Under the pieces are notes generated by a model, which made no database searches, had not been told where the DNA came from, and saw nothing but the letters and a program-made list of their open reading frames with translations. Shown piece by piece: positions 40,931-51,653 of a DNA stretch of 64,000 nucleotides (positions are counted from its first letter, which is position 1; every line of letters starts with the position of its first letter). Origin of the DNA: Branchipolynoe longqiensis (lineage: Eukaryota; Annelida; Polychaeta; Phyllodocida; Polynoidae); the NCBI GenBank assembly GCA_030323885.1, contig CM059199.1, positions 3,183,923 through 3,247,922 on the forward strand. Direction: 5' to 3'. The translations under genes were made by a program, and so were the position numbers.

Positions 40931-41277
40931 TGCGCTCATGAGAATTGTCCGCATCTGCATGCCGCATTTCACAGGCTATGTTTGATGAGTAGGGACGTGC
41001 ACCGTTAGTGCCTGGGTGTGGACACACACACACACACTAGAACCTCTTTTGTATTATAAAGATTTTAAAATACTTTTCCTATTTGAGGCTTTGTTTTATT
41101 TCCATATAAAATAACTGAATCACATGTTCATAAAATAACCTAATAATATCATCAAACCACATTTTTCAGTTCTTAGGATATTTTAATATGAATATATTGG
41201 TTATCCAATTTGCGTCAGTTTGAACTCAATTTGATTAATATATCTAACATTTGGAATTGTGTGAGGTGCAAACTAAA
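40931..41277. other. Unassigned, AT-rich
   Basis: No recognised element. Confidence 0.3.
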
Positions 41278-41603
41278 GCTGCATTTTCAAAACCAAACCA
41301 AATTATCTAGGTTTGTTTTTACATATCTAACTTAGATACTGATGCAGTTATTAAGCATTTGTTTCTGCATAGAAGGCAATACTGAGTCAATTTAACAGAA
41401 CCTGTTACTGCAGAAGTCTATGCTGTCAGAGTTTTGGCAAGCATGCCAAAACTGATTTTCCATGTTTGCACTCAAAATATCTCAAAAGTTTACCATTTAA
41501 AATAAAAGTAACTTTGAAGTAATGTAAAGTAGATACTAGTGATCGATCTAATATATTTATCTAAGAAAAAATACAGAAATTAAAAACCATCGGACTATGT
41601 AAC
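41278..41603 (+). mobile_element. T MITE, copy 6
   Basis: AGCTGCA then a deletion removing most of atagtccgatgaaaacatca, full body, right end accatcggactatgtaact with TTAA next. Confidence 0.85.
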
Positions 41604-41639
41604 TTTAATATTTGGTGTACACCCAGAAATGATGGATGC

Positions 41640-41805
41640 TGTAAGTGCTGCGGTAGCCGGTTTTTATTAAATTGACATATTGAGCTTCCCCATTCCGTGC
41701 TGCTTTACATGTCTAATAAGTTCACCTCTATTTAAGTTCGATATGTAGGATATAATCTAGCTAATTATGACAGTTTTAGCCATGATACATTCACATCACT
41801 CCTAA
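41640..41805 (-). mobile_element. Diverged T-like element
   Basis: ctgcggtagccggtttttat, taaattgacatattgag, ctaataagttcacctctatt and taagttcgatatgtaggat follow the T sequence in reverse but with many differences. No clear ends. Confidence 0.5.
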
Positions 41806-42228
41806 AACCCTTAACCATCCTGAACAAACGATCAACACACCGAACATCCTACACAACTATAAACCCGTTTAAAACACATTGAACATTATATAAGACAGAC
41901 AAAATATCTTGTCAACTATAAACTTACCTTGTTTTATAAGAGAAACAATGTAACCCTCAATGATTGTTTGAGTTGCCCTGAGTAGACACTTTGTACTCAG
42001 TGCTGCTCACAATGTTTGCATGAGCTACAGTGACTGGTGCTGTACATTATACAGCAGGAGCCACTCCCGTAATTCTACATGATCGGTGATGTAACTAATA
42101 GAGCGCTGATCAAACTTACAATATTTAGACTGTCAATTCCAAAAGTAAGATAGCCGGAAGACCAGTGCTCCAGCACTGACAAATGTCATATTCAGATGAA
42201 TAAATACTTACCCAATAAAAAGCACCAA
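41806..42228. other. Unassigned stretch
   Basis: No gene or repeat recognised. Confidence 0.3.
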
Positions 42229-42512
42229 CAAGCTAAGATTTCATATACGAGGAATGCGATTTTCGGTCTTTCTTGCTACAATTTTGTGAAGGAAAGTCAA
42301 AGTTCCTGTTTGCCCTATGGCAAATTGAACAGCATTCGCATTTGCATTTGCACCGATCGGTACATGGAGCGATCCACTTGACGCATTCGCATTCACAATC
42401 ACATTCACATCCACATTCGCATTTGGACATATGGAAGCACCACTGTGCATTTAAATGCTTTTCCATTTTTGCCGCATTCGCATTAGCATACCATATCCGG
42501 AATCTTAGCTTG
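42229..42512. mobile_element. Inverted-end element with CGCATT repeats
   Basis: caagctaagatttcatata at the left and ccggaatcttagcttg at the right are inverted. The interior has irregular repeats of cgcattcgcatt/cacattc (42335-42425). No protein; class unknown. Confidence 0.5.
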
Positions 42513-42592
42513 AACCATAACTGCTGTGCGTTGTAGTTGGTTAGTGTGTTACTTTTATCATTCCTAATGACATCATTTCTGTACACAACTAA

Positions 42593-42857
42593 TGCCTGGT
42601 ACACACCTCCCGTATATGATCTAAAACTGCCCGTTTCGTGCATAAGTTTGAGTTTAAGTCATTAGGTGTGCGACCCCCTAGCACACCAGATCCTTGCGAT
42701 TCGCGACTTAAAACTCAGTTTTATGGGTTAAAACTGAAATTGCAAGGGATTCGAAAAATGAATCGGGCAGTTTTAGTCGCAAAACGGGATGGGTCGGGGT
42801 CGTGATGCGCAGTCATTTTTAGTGCGTGAATTGTAAACGGGAGGTGTGTGCCAGGCA
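42593..42857. mobile_element. G hairpin MITE, copy 4
   Basis: TGCCTGGTACACACCTCCCG and complement; flanks TAA and TTA. Diverged interior but the same palindromic words (gcgattcgcgac, aaaaatgaatcgg). Confidence 0.8.
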
Positions 42858-43147
42858 TTAGCCATGTCCCAGATGGAGATTTCGAAACCCCTCATTGGAG
42901 ATCTCCGGGCGTCTTGACATTCGCAAATAAATCGGTTTGCTTGAAGCTGTCTGGGACGGTGAATGTACCCACGTTTACTTTGTTATTTTATACAGAAGTC
43001 AATCACTTGTGTGCATGTCTGCAGATTAGTGATCGATTGTTTGTGTGGCCTTCTGAAGCCTGAGGCTGTTTATAGGGAAAACCTTGGAGGTGGGACCACC
43101 AGAAAATGGTTAATATTTGAATTTCTGTCAGATTAATATTATAAAAA
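42858..43147. other. Unassigned stretch
   Basis: Unique mixed DNA; a 71-codon plus frame has no motif. Confidence 0.3.
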
Positions 43148-43320
43148 ATCCTCCGGTGCGACTGACACTGGTCAATGTCCGGGGGAGATGAGGTGGGCGA
43201 GATGGCGCCACCGGTACAGTGTTGTATCTTACAGAGGATAACAATAATAATAATAATAATAAGTAATATTTCGTTAGGTATCTTTATACTCTCATACTAC
43301 GTTATACATCACACACACGC
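43148..43320 (+). repeat. Dispersed repeat U, copy 2 (longest)
   Basis: cctccggtgcgactgacact, gatggcgccaccggtacagt, gtatcttacagaggataaca, AATAAT repeats, aggtatctttatactctcat and acgttatacatcacaca. Contains all parts of U1. LTR-like or SINE-like origin is open. Confidence 0.55.
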
Positions 43321-43427
43321 ACACATATATATATATATATATATATAGCATAATCATTATAACTTATTTGACTTTGGATTAAGGTTTGATTATGAATAGC
43401 TAACTTTGGAGTTAGTTGAAGCTTCCG

Positions 43428-43567
43428 AGGCGGGATTACCGAATGAGTTGGGCATCCGCTTCCCGTGTAGCAGGCCATGGAGGTTCGAACCCTGGCCAAG
43501 ACAAACCATTGACTTAAACATTGATGCTAGTCACTCACCAGCCTGACGCTGGGCATTAGTACTATGG
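43428..43567 (+). mobile_element. SINE-A/B head fragment
   Basis: ggcgggattaccgaatgagt, cgcttcccgtgtagcagg, box B ggttcgaaccctgg, acaaaccattgacttaa and gacgctgggcattagtacta. The 3' part is replaced by the next element. Confidence 0.75.
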
Positions 43568-43568
43568 G

Positions 43569-43951
43569 TCAAAGACTCTATAACACTAAGACGGCTCACT
43601 CCCTATCTCTCCCATGGTAATGTAAATTTTGCAGTGCCACCTTGTGGTGGGTTTGATCAGCCCGGCTGCTGGTTGGGGTTTCTCATGTAAACACATACAA
43701 TTATATTATACATGAGATAGGTAAGTATGAATACACATCAATATGAAATTGCTATGAACAAATACACATCATCATCAGCATCATCATCAGCATCACCATT
43801 ATCACATCTTTCACATTCATATATACAATTATACATATAATATAGCACCTGTTTAACCAAGAGAACAGTCAGCGCACCAAGTGGTGGGTTTGATCATTTT
43901 GATTACACATTACAGGCTGAGTGAGCCATCTTAGTATTATAGGGTCTTTGT
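43569..43951. mobile_element. Element V with ~30-bp inverted ends
   Basis: caaagactctataacactaa, gacggctcactc at the left and gagtgagccatc, ttagtattatagggtctttg at the right are inverted. The direct repeat tggtgggtttgatca occurs at 43645 and 43882. ATC/AGC microsatellite at 43768-43800. Confidence 0.55.
43634..43647 (-). promoter_or_regulatory. CTCF-like motif
   Basis: GTGCCACCTTGTGG reads in reverse CCACAAGGTGGCAC, one mismatch (position 5) from CCASYAGRKGGCRS. It lies inside element V, so it may be a by-product of the repeat. Confidence 0.25.
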
Positions 43952-44325
43952 CTGGGGCTAGAATTAATCCAATGAAAAGCCAAATACCAATTGGCTGTAA
44001 TTGAAGTTGCCCCTTATTGAACTAATTTATTTTAAACAAAATTCAATCCAAAACACTATCTGATCCTACACATCTAACTTTGTTACAGGTCCAATCATTA
44101 AACATTTATTACAGAGTCTTGCTCATGTGTTCTGGTAAGTAACGACAGCACGCTTAAATAAAGCTATTGTCCAGCATTTCTGCGTGAACACCAACATTAA
44201 TTGGGCCTAATTTCCGTTCAAATATCTTCCTCTAGAACCAAATCACTTGGAGCTAAACCGAAGTACAACTTTAGAATAGATATGGCCGATACTCAAAACT
44301 AGGTAAGCATGTGCATATACTGGAC
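43952..44325 (+). mobile_element. Diverged T-like sequence
   Basis: ctatctgatcctacacatct, aactttgttacaggtccaat and cattaaacatttattacaga follow the T interior at low identity. No ends defined. Confidence 0.35.
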
Positions 44326-45575
44326 TAGGTACATGTGCCTGACCTATATCTGATTATGTATCTATACCTGACCTATATCTGATTATGTATCTATACCTGA
44401 CCTATATCTGAGTATGCATCTATACCTGACCTATATCAGATTATGTATATATACCTGACCTATATCTGATTATGTATCTATACTTGACCTATATCTGATA
44501 ATGTATCTATACCTGACCTATATCTGATTATGTATCTATACCTGACCTATATCTGATTATGTATCTATACCTGACCTATATCTGGTTATGTATCTATACC
44601 TGACCTATATCTGATTATGTATCTATACCTGACATATATCTGATTATGTATATATACCTAACCTATATCTGATTATGTATCTATACCTGACATATATCTG
44701 ATTATGTATCTATACCTGACCTATATCTGATTATGTATCTATACCTGACCTATATCTGATTATGTATCTATACCTGACCTATATATGATTATGTATCTAT
44801 ACCTGACATATATCTGATTATGTATCTATACCTGACCTATATCTGATTATGTATCTAACCTAATATTATCTGACTATATATGTATGTCTACACCTGACCT
44901 ATATCTGATTATGTATCTATACCTGACCGATATCTGATTATGTATCTATACCTGACCTATATCTGAGTATGTATATATACCTGACCTATATCTGAGTATG
45001 TATATATACCTGACATATATCTGATTATGTATCTATACCTGACCTATATCTGATTATGTATATATACCTGACATATATCTGATTATGTATCTATACCTGA
45101 CCTATATCTGATTATGTATCTATACCTAACCTATATATATGATGTATACCTGACCTATATCTGATTATGTATCTACACCTGACCTATATCTGATTATGCA
45201 TCTATACCTGACAGATATCTGATTATGTATCTATACCTGACATATATCTGATTATGTATCTATACCTGACATATATCTGATTATGTATCTATACCTGACC
45301 TATATCTGATTATGTATCTATACCTGACATATATCTGAGTATGTATCTATATCTGACCTATATCTGATTATGTATCTATACCTGACATATATCTGATTAT
45401 GTATTAATACCTGACCTATATCTGATTATGTATCTATACCTAACCTATATCTGATGTATACCTGACCTATATCTGATTATGTATCTATCCCTGACCTATA
45501 TCTGATTATGTATCCATACCTGACCTATATCTGATTATGTATCTATACCTGACCTATATTATGTATCTAAACCTA
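44326..45575. repeat. 29-bp satellite, about 43 units
   Basis: Unit tatacctgacctatatctga plus ttatgtatc, with recurrent variants catata for ctata and atatata for tctata. A few units are shortened (44845-44880, 45125-45150, 45440-45460). Confidence 0.95.
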
Positions 45576-45589
45576 GCCTATAGACCCCT

Positions 45590-46545
45590 TTCAATGCTTG
45601 TAAACATCGTGTATGCGCCTGCAGCTTGGCTGCAGAACGAATGCACACTGCCACTGAGTTTGCCGGTACGCGCAGTGCAAACCGTTTATTTTATTCAAAA
45701 TTAATAGAAATCCAGAACCCTAACCATATGAATTTAATATAATCTATTCGTTGAATATGTTTTCTATATATGTTCCAAGCGGCTTGTTTCTATTTGGTGT
45801 AGTTTTAGAGATATTTCACTTTTTCTGTAGGAAGATTGCTCACGGCCATTGCCAATGCATTGAGTTTCCCGTATGCACAGTGCAAAACGTTTATTTTATT
45901 CAAAATTAATAGAAATGCAGAATCCTAACCGTATAAAATTAATAAAATCTATTCGTTGATTATGTTTTCTATATGTGTTCCAAGCGGCTTGTTTCTATTT
46001 GGTGTAGTTTTAGAGATATTTCACTTTTTCTGTATGAAGATTGCTCACGGCCATTGACAATGCATTGAGTTTGCCGGTACGCACAGTGCAACACGTCGAT
46101 TTTATTCAAAATTAATAGAAATGCAGAACCCTAACCGTACAAATCTAATATAATCTCTTCTTTGAATATTTTTCTATATGTGTTCCAATAGGTTTGTGTC
46201 TAGGTGGTGTGGTTTTAGAGATATTTCACTTTTTCTGTATGAAGATTGCTCACGGCCATTGACAATGCATTGAGTTTGCCGGCAGTGACAGCGCAGTTTA
46301 ATATCGTCATATTTTATATTCAAATTTAATAGAAATTGCAGAAGATCCCTTAAACCGTATATAAATGTATAATATAGATGCTCTTGTTTAATATATTTTC
46401 TATATGTCTTCCAATCGGTTTGTGTCTAGGTTGTGTGGTTTTAGAGATAGTTCACCTTTTCTCTATGAAGATTGCTCATAGGCATTGAGTTTGCAGTGTG
46501 ACTGGATGTTGTCCTGCAGCCAAGCAGCGTGCACACTGACCTAAA
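45590..46545. repeat. ~206-bp tandem repeat, four units, inverted flanks
   Basis: The anchor gagtttgccggtacgc/gagtttcccgtatgc occurs at about 45656, 45862, 46066 and 46272, and gagtttgcag ends the block at about 46488. Units contain caaaattaatagaaatgcag, aaccctaaccgta, ttttagagatatttcacttt and gaagattgctcacggccatt. The outer edges ctgcagcttggctgcag (45619) and cctgcagccaagcagc (46514) are partial inverted repeats, hinting at a mobile element that carries the tandem. Confidence 0.8.
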
Positions 46546-46935
46546 TACCTATGCTGACGTCACATGAAATTGGTCAATATGTGATGTGTCTATACCTGAC
46601 CTAAATCTGATTATTTAGCTATACCTGATTTCATGTATTCCTGAATACCAATCTACATCTGGTCAGATTCCTATGCCGACTTATACCGGGTCAACTCTAT
46701 ATACATCCTTATACCGGATGAGTTAGCTAAACACGATCTACTCGCTATACCTGATTAACTAGCGATAGCTGCTTGCACCTGCAACCTCTGCTTATTTCTA
46801 TATGATACCTTATGAGTTTCCTATATTTATACGTGATCAACTACTTATACCTGATCAGCTACGTATACCTATACCTCATTAACTCCATATACATGATCAG
46901 CTAATTACTTATACCTGGTCCACTACTTATACCAG
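46546..46935. repeat. Degenerate 18-bp relatives of the satellite, left block
   Basis: ctacttatacctgatcag-type words with much variation. Composition links it to the 29-bp satellite. Confidence 0.6.
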
Positions 46936-47644
46936 GGGCCATATGCAGGAGTCAGTGTTAGCGGGGTTTGGTGTTAGAGCCTGTTACCGTTTAGCTATCA
47001 CCGAAGTCGGGACCTGTGTCAAGTCGTATGCAGGAGCGCGTAACACTTTAATTATAGCTAAACGTGAATTTATTTATAGATTTTGGAAATCCCTCTGCAT
47101 ATTAGGCTCAAATCTATTGAATGCGATCATATTTAACAGAATTACATACACAATAAGTGAAATTTGATCAATTTAACCCTAAATTCGAAGCGTTATTAAG
47201 GCTACTGCTGCCTTGGCGGCGATATTAATACTTATATTTTCGAATCGACGAACATAATGTAAACAAATCGCCGCTGTCACCGCATCGACGACGCGTTCCA
47301 TACTGGCGGCGGCGGCCGTTTGTTTACTGTACGTCATCGATTCGAACATATAAATATTAATATTGCCGCCAATACGGCGGTAGCCTTAATAAGCTTCGAA
47401 TTTAGGGTTAATTTCCTCAAATTTCACTTATTACGTATTTAATTCTGTTAAATATGATCGCATTGAATAGATTTGGGCCTAATAAACTCGCTAAGCCTGA
47501 AATTTTTTAGGGGTAGGGTAACACCGGTTAAGCCTTTGGTGTTAGACCTAACACTGAGTCGTGCATACCATTTTTTCGCCGCTAAACCGGAATTCCCACC
47601 AAACACCGTTTGGCTTCGCTAACACTGACTCCTGCATACGGCCC
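46936..47644. mobile_element. Foldback element H
   Basis: GGGCCATATGCAGGAGTCAG at the left and its near-complement at the right; the two arms of about 350 bases pair over most of their length (gcgatcatatttaacagaat with attctgttaaatatgatcgc; ccctaaattcgaagc with gcttcgaatttaggg). CAG flanks both sides (46933-46935, 47645-47647). GGGCC-type ends with a 3-bp CWG duplication fit PIF/Harbinger (family knowledge). The centre is GC-rich (ggcggcggcggccg). No transposase. Confidence 0.8.
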
Positions 47645-47647
47645 CAG

Positions 47648-47935
47648 ATCAGGTACTTATATCTACTTATACCATATCAGCTATATATATTTGATAAGAT
47701 AGCTATACCTACTTATACCTTATCACATACCTATAACTGATTATATACCTGCACCTGACCAGCGATATATACCTGATCAGCTACCAATATCTGATCAGCT
47801 ACTTATCCCTGATTAGATACCTATACCTGATCAGCTACCTATACCTGATCAGCTACCTATACCTGATCAGCGACCTATACCTGATCAGATATCTATACCT
47901 ACTTCTATCTGAGCACCTACCGATACCTACCTATA
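47648..47935. repeat. Degenerate 18-bp satellite, right block
   Basis: Includes several near-perfect ctacctatacctgatcag units (47810-47880). H split this block from the left one. Confidence 0.75.
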
Positions 47936-47939
47936 CTTA

Positions 47940-48350
47940 TAGGAGAGGTAAGGGGAAGGGTGGAGGGCGATAGGTAGGTGGATGGGGAGGGGCAGAGAGT
48001 GGAAAAGGGAGGCGGGGGGGGGGGGCAGGCGGGAGAGGAGGGAGGGAGGGGGGAGGGAGGAGGGAGGGGCGGGAGGGGCAGGCGGGAGAGGAGGGAGGGC
48101 GGTGGATGAGAGGGGCAGGGAAGTGGACGAGTGCGTAGGGGAAGGGAGGAGGAGGCGTGGGGAAGAAGGAGGGGCAGGGGACTGAGCAGGGGGAAGGAGG
48201 AGGCAGGGGGAATGGGGAGGGGGGGGGAGGAGGGAGGGGAGGGGGAGGGAGGGAGGGGCAAGTGCAGGGGGGGCGGGGGCATGGAGGAGGGAGGGGGAGG
48301 GGCAGTGGGGAGGGAGGAGGGAGGAGGAGGAGCAGGGGGGAAGGCCCCTT
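47940..48350. repeat. G-rich homopurine tract
   Basis: GGGAGGAGG, GGGAGGGAGG and GGGGCAGG words for about 400 bases. Quadruplex or triplex potential. Pro/Ser-rich minus frames and Gly/Arg-rich plus frames are by-products. Confidence 0.9.
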
Positions 48351-48650
48351 CGCCGACCATTATTAATAATAACGGTGTCTAATAGCGGCGCCCAAACCGG
48401 CACCGATCCATAACGACCACTGCGCCCCACCACCACACAATCATGCCAATTTATCGTCACCGCCAGAAATTGAATACCTCCATTTTCTCATAGTAACCGC
48501 ATTTTAAGATGAATTATTTAATATCCGGGCGTCGGCTCGCCAGCTCCATCCATTACCCCCGCACGGACCCACGTGTATGTCTCTCACCGCCAGCAGGAAT
48601 TAGCGCGCCCGTTAGTCAGTCCTCCAGGGCGGAGGAATGTGGGAGGAAGG
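48351..48650. promoter_or_regulatory. GC-moderate unique patch
   Basis: No repeat partner is visible; CpG words occur (gcggcgcccaaaccggcacc; atatccgggcgtcggctcgc). The patch sits at the edge of a purine tract like those at 28530, 33051 and 38096. Could be a conserved regulatory element. Low confidence. Confidence 0.25.
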
Positions 48651-48794
48651 AGGAGGAACCAAACACACACACACACACACAAACACACACGCCTCCTCCA
48701 TCGCCAACAGACACCCTCTCCACACCCCGACACTCTGGCCGTACCACGGCATAGTACTACTATTACTAATACTACTAGTCCTAGTAGTGTTTGT
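48651..48794. repeat. CA microsatellite and TACTACTA spacer
   Basis: CACACA run at 48663-48690 and ctactattactaatactact at 48757-48780. Confidence 0.7.
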
Positions 48795-49104
48795 ATACAT
48801 GTTGTTGTTTTACGTCCTAGCAACATCTAAGGTCATATGAGGACGGGTATCGACTTGTGACAGTGCACACTCATGGCGGTGTTATAGTGCCGCCCCACTG
48901 GGACTCCAGGCCGCAGGCACCATGACCATAACCCACACAGTCGCATTATCCTGATACTGTACTAACCAGTCCTTGCCCTATTCTATTAATGCCGAGCACC
49001 AGGCTAGGAAGTGACAAGTATCACTTTTTAAGTTATTGGTTTGACTCGACCGGGGTTCGAACCCGTGGGTTCGAATCCCACGATCTACCAAAGCGGGAGA
49101 CGCC
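48795..49104 (-). mobile_element. SINE-A
   Basis: gttgttgttttacgtcctag, complete body, head with duplicated gggttcgaacccgtg/gggttcgaatcccac and agatcgtggga region. Confidence 0.85.
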
Positions 49105-49111
49105 ACATTAA

Positions 49112-49498
49112 AACTGCGTAGTCCAATGAAGCATCACATTTTCAAAAGGAAAATAATTATCTAGATTTGGTTCTCCATATGTAACTTAGATCTTGGTACA
49201 TAGAAGGGAATACTGAGTCAATTTAATAGAAGGTATTACTGCTGAAGCCTATGAAGATATCGGAGTTTTTATATGCTTCCCAAAACTAATTCTACATATT
49301 TGAATTTCAAAAATCACAAAACACAGTGATTCAAAGTCAAACTTACTTCAAACTAAACTAAGGTAGATTATGACAATCAATTAAAATTTAATGTATGTCT
49401 CTCAGAAAAATAACCAAAACTAAAAACTATCGGTTGGCTTGTTTGTTGTCGGAGTTTTTCGTCCTGGCAACATATAAGGTCCATCGGACTATGCAACT
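49112..49498 (+). mobile_element. T MITE copy 8 with SINE-A tail insertion
   Basis: Left end aactgcgtagtccaatg, right end catcggactatgcaact. Near its right end a 50-base SINE-A 3' fragment (49433-49482) lies within aactatcgg ... catcgg. Confidence 0.8.
49433..49482 (-). mobile_element. SINE-A 3' end only
   Basis: ggcttgtttgttgtcggagt, ttttcgtcctggcaac and atataaggtc. atcgg occurs on both sides (49428-49432 region and 49484-49488), a short or eroded target duplication. Confidence 0.7.
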
Positions 49499-49604
49499 TC
49501 AATAACCCGCCACCAGCGCGTATCCCTAGCAGTAGGAGCGGTTTTCGTCTATTGAGGTTCAGCCGCGATTTTAAGAGTGATATTTTGTATCCCGCTACTA
49601 CTTT

Positions 49605-50245
49605 ACGGACGTCGTGGCCTAGTCGGTAGAGCGCGGATCTTGGGTGCGGAAGATCGGGAGTTCAGTTCTAGGTCGAGTCATTCAATGACTTTAAAGCTGC
49701 ATAGTCCGATGAAATATCAAATTTTCAAAACCAAACCGTTTGTCTAGATTTAATTCTACATATCTAACTTAGATACTGATGCACTTATTAAGCATTTGTT
49801 TCTGCATAGAAGGCAATACTGAGTCAAATTAACAGAACCTGTTACTGCAGAAGTCTATGGTGTCAGAGTTTTGGCAAGCATGCCAAAACTAATTTTTCAT
49901 GTTTGCACTCAAAATATCTCAAAAGTTTACCATTTAATAATAAAAGTAACTTTGAACTTATGTAAAGTAGATACTAGTGATTGATCAAATATATTTATCT
50001 CAGAAAAAATACAAAAATTCAAAACCATCGGAAATTGCAACTTTAAAATTGATACCTTGTAAGTTCCTAGCCTGAGCTCTCGGCCATTAATAATAATAGG
50101 ATAGGGCAAGGAGTGGTTAGGATAACGTCACCTGTCGGCAGGTGGGATATCGGGTCCTGATTTCCCAATGGGGCAGACTATAAAGTACCCGTCCTGCTAT
50201 GATCTTAGATGTTGTCAGGTCGTAAAACTCCAACAACCAATCAAC
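49605..50245 (+). mobile_element. SINE-A split by T MITE
   Basis: Head gtcgtggcctagtcggtaga, gcgcggatcttgggtgcgga, box-B region gagttcagttctagg, linker to gacttt at 49690. The body resumes at aaattgataccttgtaagtt (50045) and ends gatcttagatgttgtcaggt with caacaaccaatcaac. Body has a deletion near actataaagtacccgtcc. Confidence 0.85.
49695..50042 (+). mobile_element. T MITE copy 9, inserted in SINE-A
   Basis: Complete, AGCTGCATAGTCCGATG to gaaattgcaact, with TTAA at 49691-49694 and 50043-50046. Other SINE-A copies read gactttaaaattgatac at the same place, which gives the empty site. Confidence 0.95.
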
Positions 50246-50600
50246 TTCCGGTTGTCTTGTCGGTGGTTAGTTCCGCCGCTCGCCGAGGCGCAGCGCATCG
50301 GGCGGTGACGTAATGTTTCGCGGTGGCGGCGTCAGAGGGCGGTGTGGGATGTGGGATGTGGGGTGTGGGGTGTGGGGTGTGGGGTGTGGGGGACGCCGCG
50401 AGGTGCTACCCTTCGCCGCTCCACTACGTCACCATCAGCACCGCCAACACCCCGACCTCAGCACCCAGTGTCCACCTCCAGGGCATGTAGGGCGGTGGGG
50501 GCGGGGCAGGGGCAGGGAAGGGGCGGGGAAGGGGCGGGGGTCCCGCCGTTTCACACGTCAACCCTGGAGCAAGGTCCTGAAAAGTTAATATCACACACCT
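50246..50600. promoter_or_regulatory. CpG-rich patch with bZIP-type motif
   Basis: ttccgccgctcgccgaggcg, cagcgcatcgggcggtgacg. TGACGTAA (50306-50313) is a CRE/ATF-like site. A tggggtg/gggatgtg tandem (50340-50392) and GGGGCGGGG words (50500-50540) follow. No exon supported. Confidence 0.35.
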
Positions 50601-51300
50601 GGCTGGGAGTTGGGAGATGGAATGGGGGGTGAGGGGTGTGCGAGTGTGTGTGAGTGTGTGTGAGTGTGTGGTGAGTGTGAGTGTGTGTGGTGTGAGTGAG
50701 TGTGTTTGACTGTGTGAGTGTCTTGCGTGTGGGTGTGTAAGTGGGTGGTGTGTGTGAGTGGGTGTTGTGCATGTGTGTGAGTGTTTGACTGAGTGTGCGT
50801 ATGCTTGACTGTGAGTGTGTTGTGTGTGGGTGTGTAAGTGTGTGGAGTGTGTGTGGTGTGTGAGTGTGTTTGACTGTCTGAGTGTGTTTGACTGTGTGAG
50901 TGTGTTGTGTGTGGGTGTGTAAGTGTGTGGAGTGTGTGGTGTGTGTGAGTGTGTTTGACTGTGTGAGTGTGTTTGACTGTGTGAGTGTGTTGCGTGTGGG
51001 TGTGTAAGTGTGTGGTGTGTGTGAGTGTGTGTATGTGAGTGTATGTGGTGTGTGAGTGTGTTTGAATGTGTGAGTGTGTTGTGTGTGGGTGTGTAAGTGT
51101 GTAGTGTGTGTGAGTGGGTGTTGTGTATGTATGTGAGTGTCTGACTGAGTGTGAGTATGCTTGATTGTGAGTGTATGTGGTGTGTGTGAGTGTGTTTGAC
51201 TGTGTGAGTGTGTTGTGTGTGGGTGTGTAAGTGTGTGGTGTGTGTGAGTGTGTGTGAGTATGTTTGACTGAGTGTGAGTATGCTTGACTGTGAGTGTGTG
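50601..51300. repeat. TG-rich minisatellite with ~65-bp and longer periodicity
   Basis: Units built from gtgtgagtgtgtttgactgt, gtgagtgtgttgtgtgtggg and tgtgtaagtgtgtggtgtg. Three overlapping His/Thr-rich minus frames are by-products. Confidence 0.9.
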
Positions 51301-51424
51301 ACGGCGCCACCTCCACCGGATGTTGACAAGTGTCACTTCCATAGGACGGTTTATATGAGTTAGAAAAAACACATACGCAGCAACCCATATATCTCAGAAA
51401 CCCCAATAAATGGAGAAAAAAAGT
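51301..51424. other. Unassigned spacer
   Basis: Nothing recognised. Confidence 0.3.
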
Positions 51425-51555
51425 AAAGGTTGTTTTATTTAACGAAACCTCTAGAGCGCAATGATTTTCATCATCGGCTATTGGATGTCAAACATATGGT
51501 CATTTTGACATATTTCTTTGGAGGAAACCCACTTCCGCCACATGGGCAACTGCAA
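51425..51555 (+). repeat. M dispersed repeat, copy 3
   Basis: gttgttttatttaacgaaac, catcatcggctattggatgt, caaacatatggtcattttga and ggaggaaacccacttccgcc. Confidence 0.65.
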
Positions 51556-51650
51556 TAAATTGATACCTAATAAATTCCTACATATAGCAACCACAACTCC
51601 TCGTTCTTCTGGTACCTCATATATTACTCTCTCTACGGCTCCCTGCCTAC
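51556..51650. other. Unassigned spacer
   Basis: Nothing recognised. Confidence 0.3.
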
Positions 51651-51653
51651 AGA

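Noticed and set aside
47917..48460. Pro/Ser-rich frames of 147-177 codons on the minus strand
   Set aside because: By-products of a G-rich purine tract; both overlapping frames are open for the same reason.
50424..51406. Three overlapping His/Thr-rich frames of about 270-300 codons on the minus strand
   Set aside because: All three frames are open because the TG/CA minisatellite lacks stops. Composition simply follows the repeat.
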